From positions 1-38,113 of the forward strand of contig VXPF01000001.1 in the NCBI GenBank assembly GCA_009839725.1: a stretch of DNA of 38,113 bases. Direction: 5' to 3'. Below are positions 23,215 to 33,022 of this stretch, piece by piece. Origin of the DNA: Dehalococcoidia bacterium. GTDB taxonomy: Bacteria; Chloroflexota; Dehalococcoidia; Tepidiformales; Tepidiformaceae. A program made the translations under genes and the position numbers. The notes beneath the pieces are model-generated. The model saw nothing but the letters and a program-made list of their open reading frames with translations. It did no database searches and had not been told where the DNA came from. How positions within the stretch are numbered: position 1 is the first letter of the stretch; every line of letters begins with the position of its first letter.

Positions 23215-24897
23215 CTACTCGCCCGATTCCCGAAGCAGCTCGGCCGCGGCAGCGCGGTTGGCGGGCGTGTCGCCGCCCAGCATGAGCGCGAGCTCGCGCA
23301 GCCGCTCCTCGCCGCGCACTTCCTCGATGTCGCTCCAGACGCCCGCGTCGTCGCTGGCCTTGGTGACGACGAAGTGGCGGGCGCCGAAGGCGGCGACCTG
23401 TGGCAGGTGCGTGACGCACAGCACCTGGTGGCGCTCGGCGAGGCGCCGGAGGGCCTCGCCCACGACGGAACCGGCGCGGCCGCCGACGCCCTCATCGACC
23501 TCGTCGAGGACGACGAGGCGGGGCTCAGCGGCGGCGCCCAGCACGGTGGTCAGGGCAAGCAGGAAGCGTGACGTTTCGCCGCCGCTCGCGACGCTGCGGA
23601 GAGGGCGGGGCGGGGCCCCGGGGTTGAACGACGCGAGCAGATCCATCTGGTCGACGCCGGACTCGGTGAAGGCGCGGGCGCCGGGCTCACCACCACCCGA
23701 GGGGGCGGCGCCGGGCGCCACCACCTCGTAGTCGGGGAGGGTGACGGCGAGGCCGTCAGGAGCATCCTCGCAGGCGAAGCCCGCGGCGAGGGATGCGCCG
23801 GGCATCTCCAGCCGCTCCAGCTCCGCCGAGACCTCGGCGATGAGGCGGGCGGCCGCCTCGCGGCGGTCGAGCGAGAGGGAGGAAGCAGCCGCAGCCGCCG
23901 AGTCCAGGAGGGCGCCGGCGCGCTCGCGGAGGTCTTCGAGGGAGGCGCCGGCGGTCTCGATGGCGTCGAGCCGCTGCCTCGCCGACCGCTCGTATTCGAG
24001 GATCGCCTCGACGCTCTCGCCGTACTTGCGGCGGAGGCGGGCGATGAGGTCGAGACGCGCCTCGACCGTCTCCCGGCGCTTGGGGTCGTCCTCAAGCGTC
24101 TCGCGGTAGGCGCGCAGGGAGCGACCGAGGTCGGCAGCGGCCTGCTCGAGCGTGACGCCCTCGGCTGCGAGGGCCGTGGCGTCAGGATCGCCGTCGGCAA
24201 TCTCCTCAAGGGCGGCAATAGCCTCCGCAATCGGGGGAGCGTCGAGGGCTTCCAGCGCGGATGCGGAGGCGGCGAGCAGGCGTTCGACGCTGGCGAGGCG
24301 ACGCTGCTCACGCCGCAGTGCCTCGTCCTCGCCGGGAACGAGGCCAGCCCGGGCAATCTCGTCAACCTCGAAGCGGAGCTGGTCGAGGAGGCGTTCGCGC
24401 TCACGCGAGTCGAGGCTGACGGCCTCGACCTCGCGCCTCAGGGCGCGCAGCTCGCGGACCTGTCCGGCGAGGGCGTCGCGCTGGTCGAGCAGCCCACCGA
24501 AGGCATCGAGGACGGCGAGCTGGACCGAGGGTCGGAGCAGGGTGAGCTGCTCCGACTGGCCGTGGATGTCGATGACCCGCGCGCCCAGCTCGCGGAGGCG
24601 CTCGGCGGGGGCCGTCTCGCCGTCGATACGTCCCGAGGTGCGCCCCGAGAGGCGCACGTTGCGCTCGACGGACAGGCGCTCCTCGCCCGCGCGGACGACC
24701 GCGAGGACGCGGGCGCTCTCGGAGCCATCGGCGACGACACCGCGCCCGTGCCTGCCGCCGAAGAGGAAGTCGAGGGCATCGACGATGATCGACTTGCCGG
24801 CGCCCGTCTCGCCGGTGAGCACGTTGAGGCCGGGGCCGGGGGAGATGGTGACGTCGCGGGCCACGGCGAAGCCGGTGACGGTGAGCTGCTCAATCAC
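23215..24897 (-). CDS. recN: DNA repair protein RecN
   Basis: 560 aa SMC-like ATPase that holds broken DNA ends together for recombination repair. N-terminal 'MIEQLTVTGFAVARDVTI' with Walker A GETGAGKS (29-36), coiled-coil arms in the Arg/Glu/Ala-rich centre (about 150-400), and the C-terminal ABC signature 'SGGETSRFLLAL' and Walker B 'RLVVLDEVDEGVGG'. GTG start at 24897 overlaps the nadK stop by 8 bp. Third gene of tlyA-nadK-recN, a gene order conserved across many bacteria. It meets the molybdoenzyme gene convergently with a 4-bp gap. Confidence 0.95.
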   Translation of the reverse strand: MIEQLTVTGFAVARDVTISPGPGLNVLTGETGAGKSIIVDALDFLFGGRHGRGVVADGSESARVLAVVRAGEERLSVERNVRLSGRTSGRIDGETAPAERLRELGARVIDIHGQSEQLTLLRPSVQLAVLDAFGGLLDQRDALAGQVRELRALRREVEAVSLDSRERERLLDQLRFEVDEIARAGLVPGEDEALRREQRRLASVERLLAASASALEALDAPPIAEAIAALEEIADGDPDATALAAEGVTLEQAAADLGRSLRAYRETLEDDPKRRETVEARLDLIARLRRKYGESVEAILEYERSARQRLDAIETAGASLEDLRERAGALLDSAAAAASSLSLDRREAAARLIAEVSAELERLEMPGASLAAGFACEDAPDGLAVTLPDYEVVAPGAAPSGGGEPGARAFTESGVDQMDLLASFNPGAPPRPLRSVASGGETSRFLLALTTVLGAAAEPRLVVLDEVDEGVGGRAGSVVGEALRRLAERHQVLCVTHLPQVAAFGARHFVVTKASDDAGVWSDIEEVRGEERLRELALMLGGDTPANRAAAAELLRESGE

Positions 24898-25744
24898 CGT
24901 TGTTCATGGCGCTGCTGAGCTGCACCTCGAGGCGCTCGGCAAGGTGTCCGAAGAAGGAGGACGGCGGGTCGAGGAGGGCAAAGTGAGCCGCGTACTCGCT
25001 GGCGGTGAGGGAAACGCGTGCGCCACCGGCGAGGCGCAGATCCTCCTGTCCGTCGACGGTGAGGATGGCGCCCTCGTCGGAGCGGATATTGAGGGTCACG
25101 GTCGAGGATGGTTCGAGGACGAGGGATCGTCCGATGGCGAGGTGGGCGGAGACGGGCGTTACGACGAGGTGGCGCTCGACCGGAGCGAGGATGGGGCCAC
25201 CGGCGCTGAGCGAGTAGCCGGTGCTACCGGTGGGAGTCGCCACGATCATGCCATCGCAGCGGTAGAGGGCGACGCGCTCGCCGTCGACGGCGAGCTCGAC
25301 GTAGACGGGGCGTCCGGGAGAGCGGCGGCTGAGGACGATGTCGTTGAGCCCGCGGAAGGACCGCCCGGACGCTTCACCCTCGGTGATGGTGGCGGAGACC
25401 ATGAGGCGCTCCTCGACCTCCCAGTCCCCCGCGACGATGCGGTCGAACTGGTCGAAGAAGGCGTCGCGATTGAGGGTCGTCAGGAACCCGAGCCGACCCA
25501 TGTTCACGCCGAGGATGGGGAGGGGACGGGGGACGGCGAGGCGGGCAGCGCGCAGCACGGTGCCGTCGCCGCCGGCGCAGATGATGAGGTCGGCGTCGGC
25601 GAGCGCCTCCGCGGGAACGTGCCCCCAGGCCCCGGCAACGGTTACTTCGACACCGGCCTGCTCGCAGGCGTCGGCGATGCGGCCGGCCAGGATGAGGGCC
25701 GGTTCCACGCCCTCCGGTCTCAGGACGAGGATGCGTTTCAGCAC
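24890..25744 (-). CDS. nadK: NAD kinase
   Basis: 284 aa. Phosphorylates NAD+ to NADP+. GGDGT (58-62) in 'LIICAGGDGTVLRAAR', 'NMGRLGFLTT' (81-90), and 'TPTGSTGYSLSAGGPI' are the three family signatures. GTG start at 25744, overlapping the tlyA stop by 7 bp; the frame extends further upstream only as a shadow of tlyA. Cytoplasmic. The position between tlyA and recN supports the call. Confidence 0.94.
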   Translation of the reverse strand: MLKRILVLRPEGVEPALILAGRIADACEQAGVEVTVAGAWGHVPAEALADADLIICAGGDGTVLRAARLAVPRPLPILGVNMGRLGFLTTLNRDAFFDQFDRIVAGDWEVEERLMVSATITEGEASGRSFRGLNDIVLSRRSPGRPVYVELAVDGERVALYRCDGMIVATPTGSTGYSLSAGGPILAPVERHLVVTPVSAHLAIGRSLVLEPSSTVTLNIRSDEGAILTVDGQEDLRLAGGARVSLTASEYAAHFALLDPPSSFFGHLAERLEVQLSSAMNNGD

Positions 25745-26481
25745 GGCGGCTCCCGGCGGGCCGGTGTGCGCAGGTGCACGACGATCTCGCGATTGCCGCG
25801 ATCGCCCGTGATCGCGCAGTCCGCGGAGTCGAGAACATCCCAGCCCCCGGCAAGCGCCCACTGCCGGAACCCGTCGAGCACGCGGGTACGGATTGTCTCG
25901 TCACGCACAACGCCGCCGCGAGGCACGTCGGCGGGGCCGGCTTCGAACTGGGGCTTCAGGAGCACCACGCCTGGCGTGCGCACAGGGAGGCGAGACGCGA
26001 CCGAGGGCAGGACCTTGCGCAGGGAGATGAAGGAGACATCGGCAACAAAGAAGTCGAGAAGCGGAAGCTCGGGGAGGTCACGCGCGTTGGTCCGCTCCAT
26101 GCAGGTGACGCGCGGGTCTTCGCGGAGGCGCTGGTGGAGCTGGCCGCGGCCGACGTCGACGGCGACTACGGAGGCGGCGCATCGCTGGAGCAGGCAGTCG
26201 GTGAAACCGCCGGTGGAGGCGCCGACATCGAGGCAACGCAGTCCCGCGGGGTCGATGCCGAAGGCATCGAGGGCGGCTTCGAGCTTGCGGCCGCCGCGGC
26301 TGACGTAGGGCTCGACCTCGGAGAGGTCGAGGGGAGCGCCCTCGTCGAGCATGGTGGCGGGCTTGACGAGGGTGAGCGTGCCGCTGCGGGCGCGCCCGGC
26401 CATGATCAGCCGCCGGGCGCTCTCGCGAGACTCGGCGAGGCCGCGGTGGACGAGCAGCTGGTCGGCGCGAACGCGTGCCAT
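25738..26481 (-). CDS. tlyA: TlyA-family rRNA 2'-O-methyltransferase
   Basis: 247 aa. N-terminal S4 RNA-binding domain (1-60, 'RADQLLVHRGLAESRESARRLIMAG'), linker 'YVSRGGRKL' (59-67), then an FtsJ-type methyltransferase with SAM motif 'CLDVGASTGGFTDCLLQ' (83-99) and 'FVADVSFISLRKVLP'. TlyA 2'-O-methylates cytidines of 16S and/or 23S rRNA; in mycobacteria this makes ribosomes sensitive to capreomycin. ATG at 26481 with a TAGCCT -10 7 nt upstream, so the operon mRNA is probably leaderless. Confidence 0.94.
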   Translation of the reverse strand: MARVRADQLLVHRGLAESRESARRLIMAGRARSGTLTLVKPATMLDEGAPLDLSEVEPYVSRGGRKLEAALDAFGIDPAGLRCLDVGASTGGFTDCLLQRCAASVVAVDVGRGQLHQRLREDPRVTCMERTNARDLPELPLLDFFVADVSFISLRKVLPSVASRLPVRTPGVVLLKPQFEAGPADVPRGGVVRDETIRTRVLDGFRQWALAGGWDVLDSADCAITGDRGNREIVVHLRTPARREPPC

Positions 26482-26488
26482 CCGCGTA

Positions 26489-26494
26489 AGGCTA
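26489..26494 (-). promoter_or_regulatory. -10 TAGCCT of tlyA-nadK-recN, leaderless
   Basis: TAGCCT on the minus strand ends 7 nt before the tlyA ATG at 26481. There is no ribosome binding site between them. Confidence 0.45.
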
Positions 26495-26510
26495 GCGCAT
26501 GAACGCCGCT

Positions 26511-26540
26511 TTGGGCTGTCGCGCCACGGCGGGGTACGAT
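26511..26540 (+). promoter_or_regulatory. Promoter of the methyltransferase-ybaK pair, leaderless
   Basis: TTGGGC (26511-26516), 18-nt spacer, TACGAT (26535-26540), then 10 nt to the ATG at 26551. Confidence 0.45.
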
Positions 26541-26550
26541 CGCATCCCGC

Positions 26551-27282
26551 ATGCGTCTCTACTCCGATCTTGCCGGCTGGTTCCACCTGCTTACCGCGCC
26601 CGAAGAGTACGCGGGCGAGGCCGCGCACTACCGGAAGGCGCTGGTCGAGGCCTGCGACGGGCCGCCAGTCACGCTGCTGGAGCTGGGTTCCGGGGGCGGG
26701 AACAACGCCTCCCACCTGAAGCAGTGGTTCACCTGCACGCTCACCGACCTCTCGCCCGAGATGCTGGCGCAAAGCCAGACCATCAACCCCGAGTGCGAGC
26801 ATGCCCAGGGGGACATGCGGACACTGCGGCTGGGGCGAACCTTCGACGTGGTGTTCGTGCACGACGCGATCGTGTACCTGACCAAGCTGGACGACGTCCG
26901 GGCGGCGGCGATGACGGCGTTCGAACACACGCGGCCAGGAGGAGCGGCGGTCTTCTGTCCGGACTACGTGCGGGAGAGCTTCGAGCCGGGGACCGACCAC
27001 GGCGGCCACGACGGCCCGGACGGCCGCTCCCTGCGCTACCTGGAGTGGGTCCGGGACGAAGACCCGGACGACTCGCGGTACGAAGCAGACATGGTCTACG
27101 TCCTGCGGGAAGCGGACGGTTCGGTGCGGGTCGAACACGACCACTGCATTGAGGGGCTGTTCAGCGAGCGCGAATGGCTGGAGGCGCTGCGGGCGGCGGG
27201 GTTCGAGGCGGGAACGTACCCGCCGTTCGAGCCGGAGGAGTATCCGGGGCAGCGCATCTTCACGGGGAAGCGGCCGCGATGA
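26551..27282 (+). CDS. Class I SAM-dependent methyltransferase
   Basis: 243 aa. 'MRLYSDLAGWFHLLTAPEEYAGEA' start, SAM motif 'LLELGSGGGNNASHL' (42-56), acidic 'LTDLSPEML', 'GDMRTLRLGRTFDVVFVHDAIVYLT' and a 'GGAAVFCPDYV' strand. The middle holds an Asp/Gly/His-rich loop. Small-molecule O- or C-methyltransferases have this layout; the substrate is unknown. Stop overlaps the next gene's ATG (ATGA), so the pair is coupled. Diverges from tlyA. Confidence 0.86.
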   Translation: MRLYSDLAGWFHLLTAPEEYAGEAAHYRKALVEACDGPPVTLLELGSGGGNNASHLKQWFTCTLTDLSPEMLAQSQTINPECEHAQGDMRTLRLGRTFDVVFVHDAIVYLTKLDDVRAAAMTAFEHTRPGGAAVFCPDYVRESFEPGTDHGGHDGPDGRSLRYLEWVRDEDPDDSRYEADMVYVLREADGSVRVEHDHCIEGLFSEREWLEALRAAGFEAGTYPPFEPEEYPGQRIFTGKRPR

Positions 27283-27776
27283 GCGAAAGCAGCGAGGGAC
27301 CGGAGCGGGTGGCGGAGGCGCTGCGGGGGTGCGGGATCGAGGCGCCTGTGGAGCGGTTCGAGGACGGCACGGCCACGGCGGTCGACGCGGCCAACGCGCT
27401 CGGGTGCGAGCTGGGGCAGATCGTGAAGACGCTCATCCTGCTGGCGGACGGGCGTCCGACGGCGGTGCTCGTGGCCGGCGACCGGCAGGCCGACACGGCG
27501 GCGCTGGCGCGTCTGCTGGGGGTGTCGCGCAAGCGGCTCAAGATGGCGACGGCGGAGCAGGTGCTCGAGCTGACGGGCTATCGCGTAGGCGGCGTGCCGC
27601 CGGTGGGGCTGCCGGGGGAGTGGGACCTGATCGCGGACGACAGCCTGGCGCGCTTCCAGCAGGTGTGGGCAGCGGCGGGGGCGAGCGACGCACTGTTCGG
27701 GACAGGCACGGACACGCTTGTGGCGGCGACTGGCGCGCAGTGGGCGGCGATCAGCAGGACGAGGGGCCAGGAGTAG
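27279..27776 (+). CDS. YbaK/ProX-type aminoacyl-tRNA deacylase
   Basis: 165 aa YbaK domain. 'VERFEDGTATAVDAANALG', 'GQIVKTLILLADGRP', 'KMATAEQVLELTGYRVGGVPPVGLPG' and 'FGTGTDTLVA' are the standard blocks; the Lys in 'IVKTL' is the conserved catalytic Lys. Members hydrolyse mischarged tRNAs, such as Cys- or Ala-tRNA(Pro), as free-standing proofreaders. Which tRNA is edited is not clear. ATG at 27279 overlaps the methyltransferase stop. Ends 3 nt from the convergent clpX stop. Confidence 0.9.
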   Translation: MSESSEGPERVAEALRGCGIEAPVERFEDGTATAVDAANALGCELGQIVKTLILLADGRPTAVLVAGDRQADTAALARLLGVSRKRLKMATAEQVLELTGYRVGGVPPVGLPGEWDLIADDSLARFQQVWAAAGASDALFGTGTDTLVAATGAQWAAISRTRGQE

Positions 27777-27779
27777 CGG

Positions 27780-29096
<1,317 letters not shown>

Positions 29097-29098
29097 TG

Positions 29099-29734
29099 CT
29101 AGCTGCCTCCGGTCTGCTCCGCGACGGCCGCCTGCTCCAACACCTCGTCGACGAAGCCATACGCCTTGGCGCCCTCGGCATCGAGGTAGAAGTCGCGGTC
29201 GAAGTCCTCCTGGACCTTGTCGACCGGCTGGCCGGTACGGCTGGAGATGATGTCGCGGATGATCTCGTTGTTGCGCAGGATCTCGCGGGCCGCGATCTCG
29301 ATGTCGCGAGCCTGACCGCGCGCCCCGCCGAGGGCCTGGTGCATGTGCACGGTGGCGTTGGGGAGGGCGTAGCGCTTGCCCTTCGCGCCGGCGGCCAGCA
29401 GAACCGTGGCCATGGAGGCGGTCTGGCCGACCGCGATGGTGGAAACGTCGGGCTCGATGAGCTGCATCGTGTCGTAAATGGCGAGCCCGGCGGGGATGAT
29501 GCCGCCGGGCGAGTGGATGTAGAGGCTGATGTCGCGCTCCGGATCCTCGCGCTGGAGGAAGAGGAGCTGGGCCACGATGAGGTTGGCGATCTGGTCGTCG
29601 ATGGGGGTGCCGAGGAAGATGATCCGCTCCTTGAGGAGCAGGGAGAAGATGTCCAGCGCGCGCTCGGAGCGGGGTCCGGTCTCGATGACCATGGGAACCA
29701 CGGCCCTGGGGTCGGCGGCATGGAATTGGCTCAC
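29099..29734 (-). CDS. clpP: ATP-dependent Clp protease proteolytic subunit ClpP
   Basis: 211 aa serine protease that forms a double heptamer ring. The catalytic triad is complete and correctly spaced: Ser107 in '[19 protein letters not shown]', His132 in 'HMHQALGG', Asp181 in '[13 protein letters not shown]'. A handful of N-terminal residues would be removed as propeptide. ATG at 29734 overlaps the tig stop (ATGA). Typical length; no sign of an inactive paralogue. Confidence 0.96.
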   Translation of the reverse strand: MSQFHAADPRAVVPMVIETGPRSERALDIFSLLLKERIIFLGTPIDDQIANLIVAQLLFLQREDPERDISLYIHSPGGIIPAGLAIYDTMQLIEPDVSTIAVGQTASMATVLLAAGAKGKRYALPNATVHMHQALGGARGQARDIEIAAREILRNNEIIRDIISSRTGQPVDKVQEDFDRDFYLDAEGAKAYGFVDEVLEQAAVAEQTGGS

Positions 29735-31023
29735 TCGGCTTCCTCCTCCTCGGGCTCGGCTGAGGCGATTTCCTGCAGCCGGGCGAGCGTCTTGTCGGTC
29801 AGCAGACTGTTACGAATGCTGGCCGATCCGCGATCGCTCTCAAACATGGTACGCATACTTTCGGCCTGCTCGCCCAGGGGTTCGAGCATTTTCTCGACCT
29901 GCTCGCCGATCTCGTCCTCCGTTACGTCGATGCCCTCGACGTTCGTGAGCTCGCCCAGGACGAGGGAGCGGCTGAGCCGCTGGTAGGCGGGCTCGCGGTA
30001 CATCTCGCGGAACTCGTCGGTGGTCTTGCCGATCTGGGCGAGGTGGGCCTGGTAGGCGCGGACGTCGCTGCCGTGGCTCTCGCGGATGAGCTCGTCGATC
30101 TCGCGATCGAGGAGCACCTGCGGGTACTCGATCTCGGAGAGGCCAACGAGCTCGTCGACGACCTTGAGGCGGTAGGCCTCGTCGGCCTGGCGCTGGAGGG
30201 TCTCCTGGAGGTCGTTGCGGACGCGCTCGTGAAGGTCGTCGATCGTCTCGAACTCTTCGGCGTTGACCTGCTGGGCGAGGTCGTCGTCCTCATCGGGAAG
30301 CTCCTCCTCCTTCACGGCCTTGAGGGTGATGGTGATGGAGGCGGTCTTGTTAGCGAACTGCTCGGGGAAGTCCTCCGGGACGGGGAGCTCGACGGTCTTC
30401 TCGGACTCGGCTTCCATGCCGAGGAACTGCTCGGCGAGGTCGGGGAGGAGGAGGCGCTGGTCCTCGCGCAGGGGGAACTCGACGTCCTCGTCCTGCACGA
30501 AGGTCGCGTCATCGACGGTGCCATTGATGTCGGCAGTGAGGATGTCGTCCCACTGGGCGCCGCGCTCGACGGGAGCGATGGTGGCGAAGCGCCGCCGGAT
30601 CAGCTCCATCTGCTCGTCGAACATCTCGTCGGTGACCTCGACGGGCTCGGGCGCGATGCGGATGGTCTCGTAGTCGCCGAGGGTGACGGTTGGACGGACG
30701 GGCACGGTCACCTTGAAGCGGACGGGCTCGGTTTCGAGGATTTCCAGCTCGGGGTCGGCCACGGGCTCGACCTCCTCGCTCTCGATGGCCTCGGAGTAGA
30801 CGGCAGGGACGAGGGCATCGAGGGCCTCGTGGAGCAGGCGTTCACGCCCGACCATGCGCTCGACGATAGGACGCGGGGCCTTGCCGGGGCGGAAACCAGG
30901 GATCTTGAGGGTGGGAACGAGGCGCTTATAGGCGGCATCGAGGGACCGCTCAAGGCGGTCCGGTTCGACTTCGATCTCCAGCTGCACACGACTCTCGGGG
31001 AGCCGTTCGAGAGTGACCTTCAC
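29731..31023 (-). CDS. tig: Trigger factor
   Basis: 430 aa ribosome-bound chaperone. N-terminal ribosome-docking signature '[12 protein letters not shown]' (about 38-49), PPIase domain around 150-240 ('[21 protein letters not shown]', '[16 protein letters not shown]'), and a helical C-terminal cradle with 'EEEEAE' end. GTG start at 31023 with GGAGG about 12 nt upstream. Followed by clpP with a 4-bp overlap, the standard tig-clpP-clpX operon, so folding and degradation are co-regulated. No heat-shock operator was recognised upstream. Confidence 0.95.
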   Translation of the reverse strand: MKVTLERLPESRVQLEIEVEPDRLERSLDAAYKRLVPTLKIPGFRPGKAPRPIVERMVGRERLLHEALDALVPAVYSEAIESEEVEPVADPELEILETEPVRFKVTVPVRPTVTLGDYETIRIAPEPVEVTDEMFDEQMELIRRRFATIAPVERGAQWDDILTADINGTVDDATFVQDEDVEFPLREDQRLLLPDLAEQFLGMEAESEKTVELPVPEDFPEQFANKTASITITLKAVKEEELPDEDDDLAQQVNAEEFETIDDLHERVRNDLQETLQRQADEAYRLKVVDELVGLSEIEYPQVLLDREIDELIRESHGSDVRAYQAHLAQIGKTTDEFREMYREPAYQRLSRSLVLGELTNVEGIDVTEDEIGEQVEKMLEPLGEQAESMRTMFESDRGSASIRNSLLTDKTLARLQEIASAEPEEEEAE

Positions 31024-31048
31024 CGGGCCGCCGTGCCTCCGCAAATCG

Positions 31049-31054
31049 AGTATA
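31049..31054 (-). promoter_or_regulatory. -10 TATACT of tig-clpP-clpX
   Basis: TATACT on the minus strand, 25 nt before the GTG at 31023; a leader with GGAGG follows. No convincing -35. Confidence 0.5.
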
Positions 31055-31084
31055 CGGGATTCGCCCGTTACGGCTTGAGCCGGT

Positions 31085-32059
31085 TCAGCGCCGGTACGTG
31101 CGCGGTTCGACGATGTCGACGAGGGCATCGCCGAGGAGGTTCCAGGCGAAGAAGAAGACGATGATGGGGATGGAGGAGACGAGGAGGAGGTGGGGGAAGG
31201 CCTCGAAGGTGCGCACGCCGCCGGCCGCGTTGATCATGCTGCCGAAGCTGGGCGTGGACGGGTCGACCCCCAGGCCGAGCCAGCTGAGGCCCAGCTCCAC
31301 GAAGGCGAACCCGGCCATGCTGGCGGAGAGACCCACGAGGTAGATGGGCATGACGCCGGGAAGGATGTGGCGGATGAGGAGGCGCGGGGTGGAGATGCCC
31401 ATGGCCTCCGCCGCGAGGACAAACTCCTGCTCGCGGATGGCGAGCACCTGGCTGCGAACGATGCGGGCCAGGCCAACCCAGACGAAGGGCACCGCCACAC
31501 CGGTAATGATGACGAAGGCGACCAGGGGTGGGGCGTCAGCTCCGAGGAAGGTGTTCTCCTTGAGCCAGAACGCGAGGTCATTGGTGCGTTCGCGGTAGGC
31601 AGCGCGAATGATCAGCATGAGGAAAAACACGGGCACGCCGGAGAGAATCTCTCCCAGGCGCATGATCGCGTTGTCGACCCAGCCTCCCCGATAGCCGGCA
31701 AGCAGGCCAAGGCCTAGTCCAAGGAACAGGCCACCGGTGATGACGACGGCGACAGTGAAGAGCACGGTCGTCCGCGCCGCGTAGATGACACGGGAGAGCA
31801 GATCCCGCCCGAGCTGATCGGTCCCGAACCAGTGCTCGGCGGATGGACCCGCGCGGGCAGCCTCGACCGTGAACTCCTGCTCGTTGGGGTCGGCGGGGGC
31901 GACCCACGGCGCAAGGATGGCGGCGCCGTAGAAGACCACCAGGACGAGGATGCAGACGACGGCGATCTTCTTGCTCAGCAGGAGGCGGAGCGTGCGCCAG
32001 CGGGGCGCCTCGGGGAGGTCGAGGGCGGTTGCGTCGGAGAGCTGGGTGCGGGTGGCCAT
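31085..32059 (-). CDS. Peptide/nickel-type ABC transporter permease, DppC-like
   Basis: 324 aa, six predicted membrane helices after a cytoplasmic N-terminus ('LLLSKKIAVVCILVLVVFYGAAIL' is the first). 'HWFGTDQLGRDLLSRVIYAARTT' and the ATPase-coupling loop 'EFVLAAEAMGISTPRLLIRHILP' identify the OppC/DppC subfamily. ATG at 32059, 3 nt after its partner permease gene. No ATPase genes follow; the next gene is tig after a 61-bp gap containing its own promoter. Confidence 0.92.
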   Translation of the reverse strand: MATRTQLSDATALDLPEAPRWRTLRLLLSKKIAVVCILVLVVFYGAAILAPWVAPADPNEQEFTVEAARAGPSAEHWFGTDQLGRDLLSRVIYAARTTVLFTVAVVITGGLFLGLGLGLLAGYRGGWVDNAIMRLGEILSGVPVFFLMLIIRAAYRERTNDLAFWLKENTFLGADAPPLVAFVIITGVAVPFVWVGLARIVRSQVLAIREQEFVLAAEAMGISTPRLLIRHILPGVMPIYLVGLSASMAGFAFVELGLSWLGLGVDPSTPSFGSMINAAGGVRTFEAFPHLLLVSSIPIIVFFFAWNLLGDALVDIVEPRTYRR

Positions 32060-32062
32060 GGC

Positions 32063-33016
32063 TTAGACCCCCCTCTCAGCTTCGACGCGCACGCGCGGGT
32101 CGATGAAGCCGTAGGTGATGTCGATCAGGATGTTGGCGAGCACGAAGAGGGAGAAGGTGAAGAGGCCGAAGCCGATCACAACGTCGTAGTCGGGGACGAA
32201 GATGGCTTCGAGCATCTCGCGGGCAATGCCGGGAATGCCGAAGACCAACTCGATGAAGAGGGAGCCGGTGAAGATGGCGGGCAACGAGAGCCCGATCGAG
32301 GTGATCATGGGGAGGAAGGCGTTGCGGGCGATATGCGAGATGACAACCGTGCGCTCACGAAGGCCCTTCGCGCGAGCGGTGCGGACGTAGTCCTCGTAGA
32401 TGACCTGCACCATCGAGGCGCGCATGAACCTCGCCACACCGGCCACCCCGGGGAAGGACATGAGCAACACGGGCAGGATGATGTTCTCGTGGAAGACACC
32501 CTCGTAGGAGAGGTCGATCAAGCTCACCTTGAGGGCAAGGAACCACATCGCCCAGACGGCGATCACGAAGATGGGGATGGCGTCGACGAACAGCCACGAG
32601 CCAATGGTGAGGGGATCCCGATACGTTCCCCGCTGGGCTGCGGCGTAGATGCCGATGGGGATGCCGAGCACGTAGGCCAGCACCAGGGCCATGGCGCCAA
32701 TTGGAGCAGACACCCGCACCTTGGGGATGACGACCTCCTCGACGGAGAAGTCGAGGCGCCGCGTGGAGACACCGAGGTCGCCCTGGAAGAGGTTCTCGAA
32801 GTACCGCAGGTACTGGACGTGGAGCGGCTCGTCGTACCCGTATTTCTGACGCAGCCGCTCGGCGATCTCCTCGTCATAGCGAACGCCGAGGAGGGAGTCG
32901 ATCGGATCGATCGGCGCGAGCCGCAGCACCACGAAGAGAATGATGGAGACGGCGAAGATGACCGGGATGGCCCAGAGGAGCCGCCGGATGATGTAGCCCG
33001 CGAGCCCCTGGCTCAC
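32063..33016 (-). CDS. Peptide/nickel-type ABC transporter permease, DppB-like
   Basis: 317 aa polytopic permease. 'YIIRRLLWAIPVIFAVSIILFVVLRLAP' start, the periplasmic 'YGYDEPLHVQYLRYFENLFQGDLGVS' segment and the coupling loop 'YVRTARAKGLRERTVVISHIARNAFLP' are hallmarks of OppB/DppB. GTG start at 33016, 6 nt after the binding-protein stop. Forms the channel with the DppC-like subunit encoded next. Confidence 0.92.
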   Translation of the reverse strand: MSQGLAGYIIRRLLWAIPVIFAVSIILFVVLRLAPIDPIDSLLGVRYDEEIAERLRQKYGYDEPLHVQYLRYFENLFQGDLGVSTRRLDFSVEEVVIPKVRVSAPIGAMALVLAYVLGIPIGIYAAAQRGTYRDPLTIGSWLFVDAIPIFVIAVWAMWFLALKVSLIDLSYEGVFHENIILPVLLMSFPGVAGVARFMRASMVQVIYEDYVRTARAKGLRERTVVISHIARNAFLPMITSIGLSLPAIFTGSLFIELVFGIPGIAREMLEAIFVPDYDVVIGFGLFTFSLFVLANILIDITYGFIDPRVRVEAERGV

Positions 33017-33022
33017 TCCGTC

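Noticed and set aside
29731-31128. Heat-shock operator (CIRCE or CtsR box) for tig-clpP-clpX
   Set aside because: No TTAGCACTC-type inverted repeat or CtsR heptamer repeat was found upstream of the operon.
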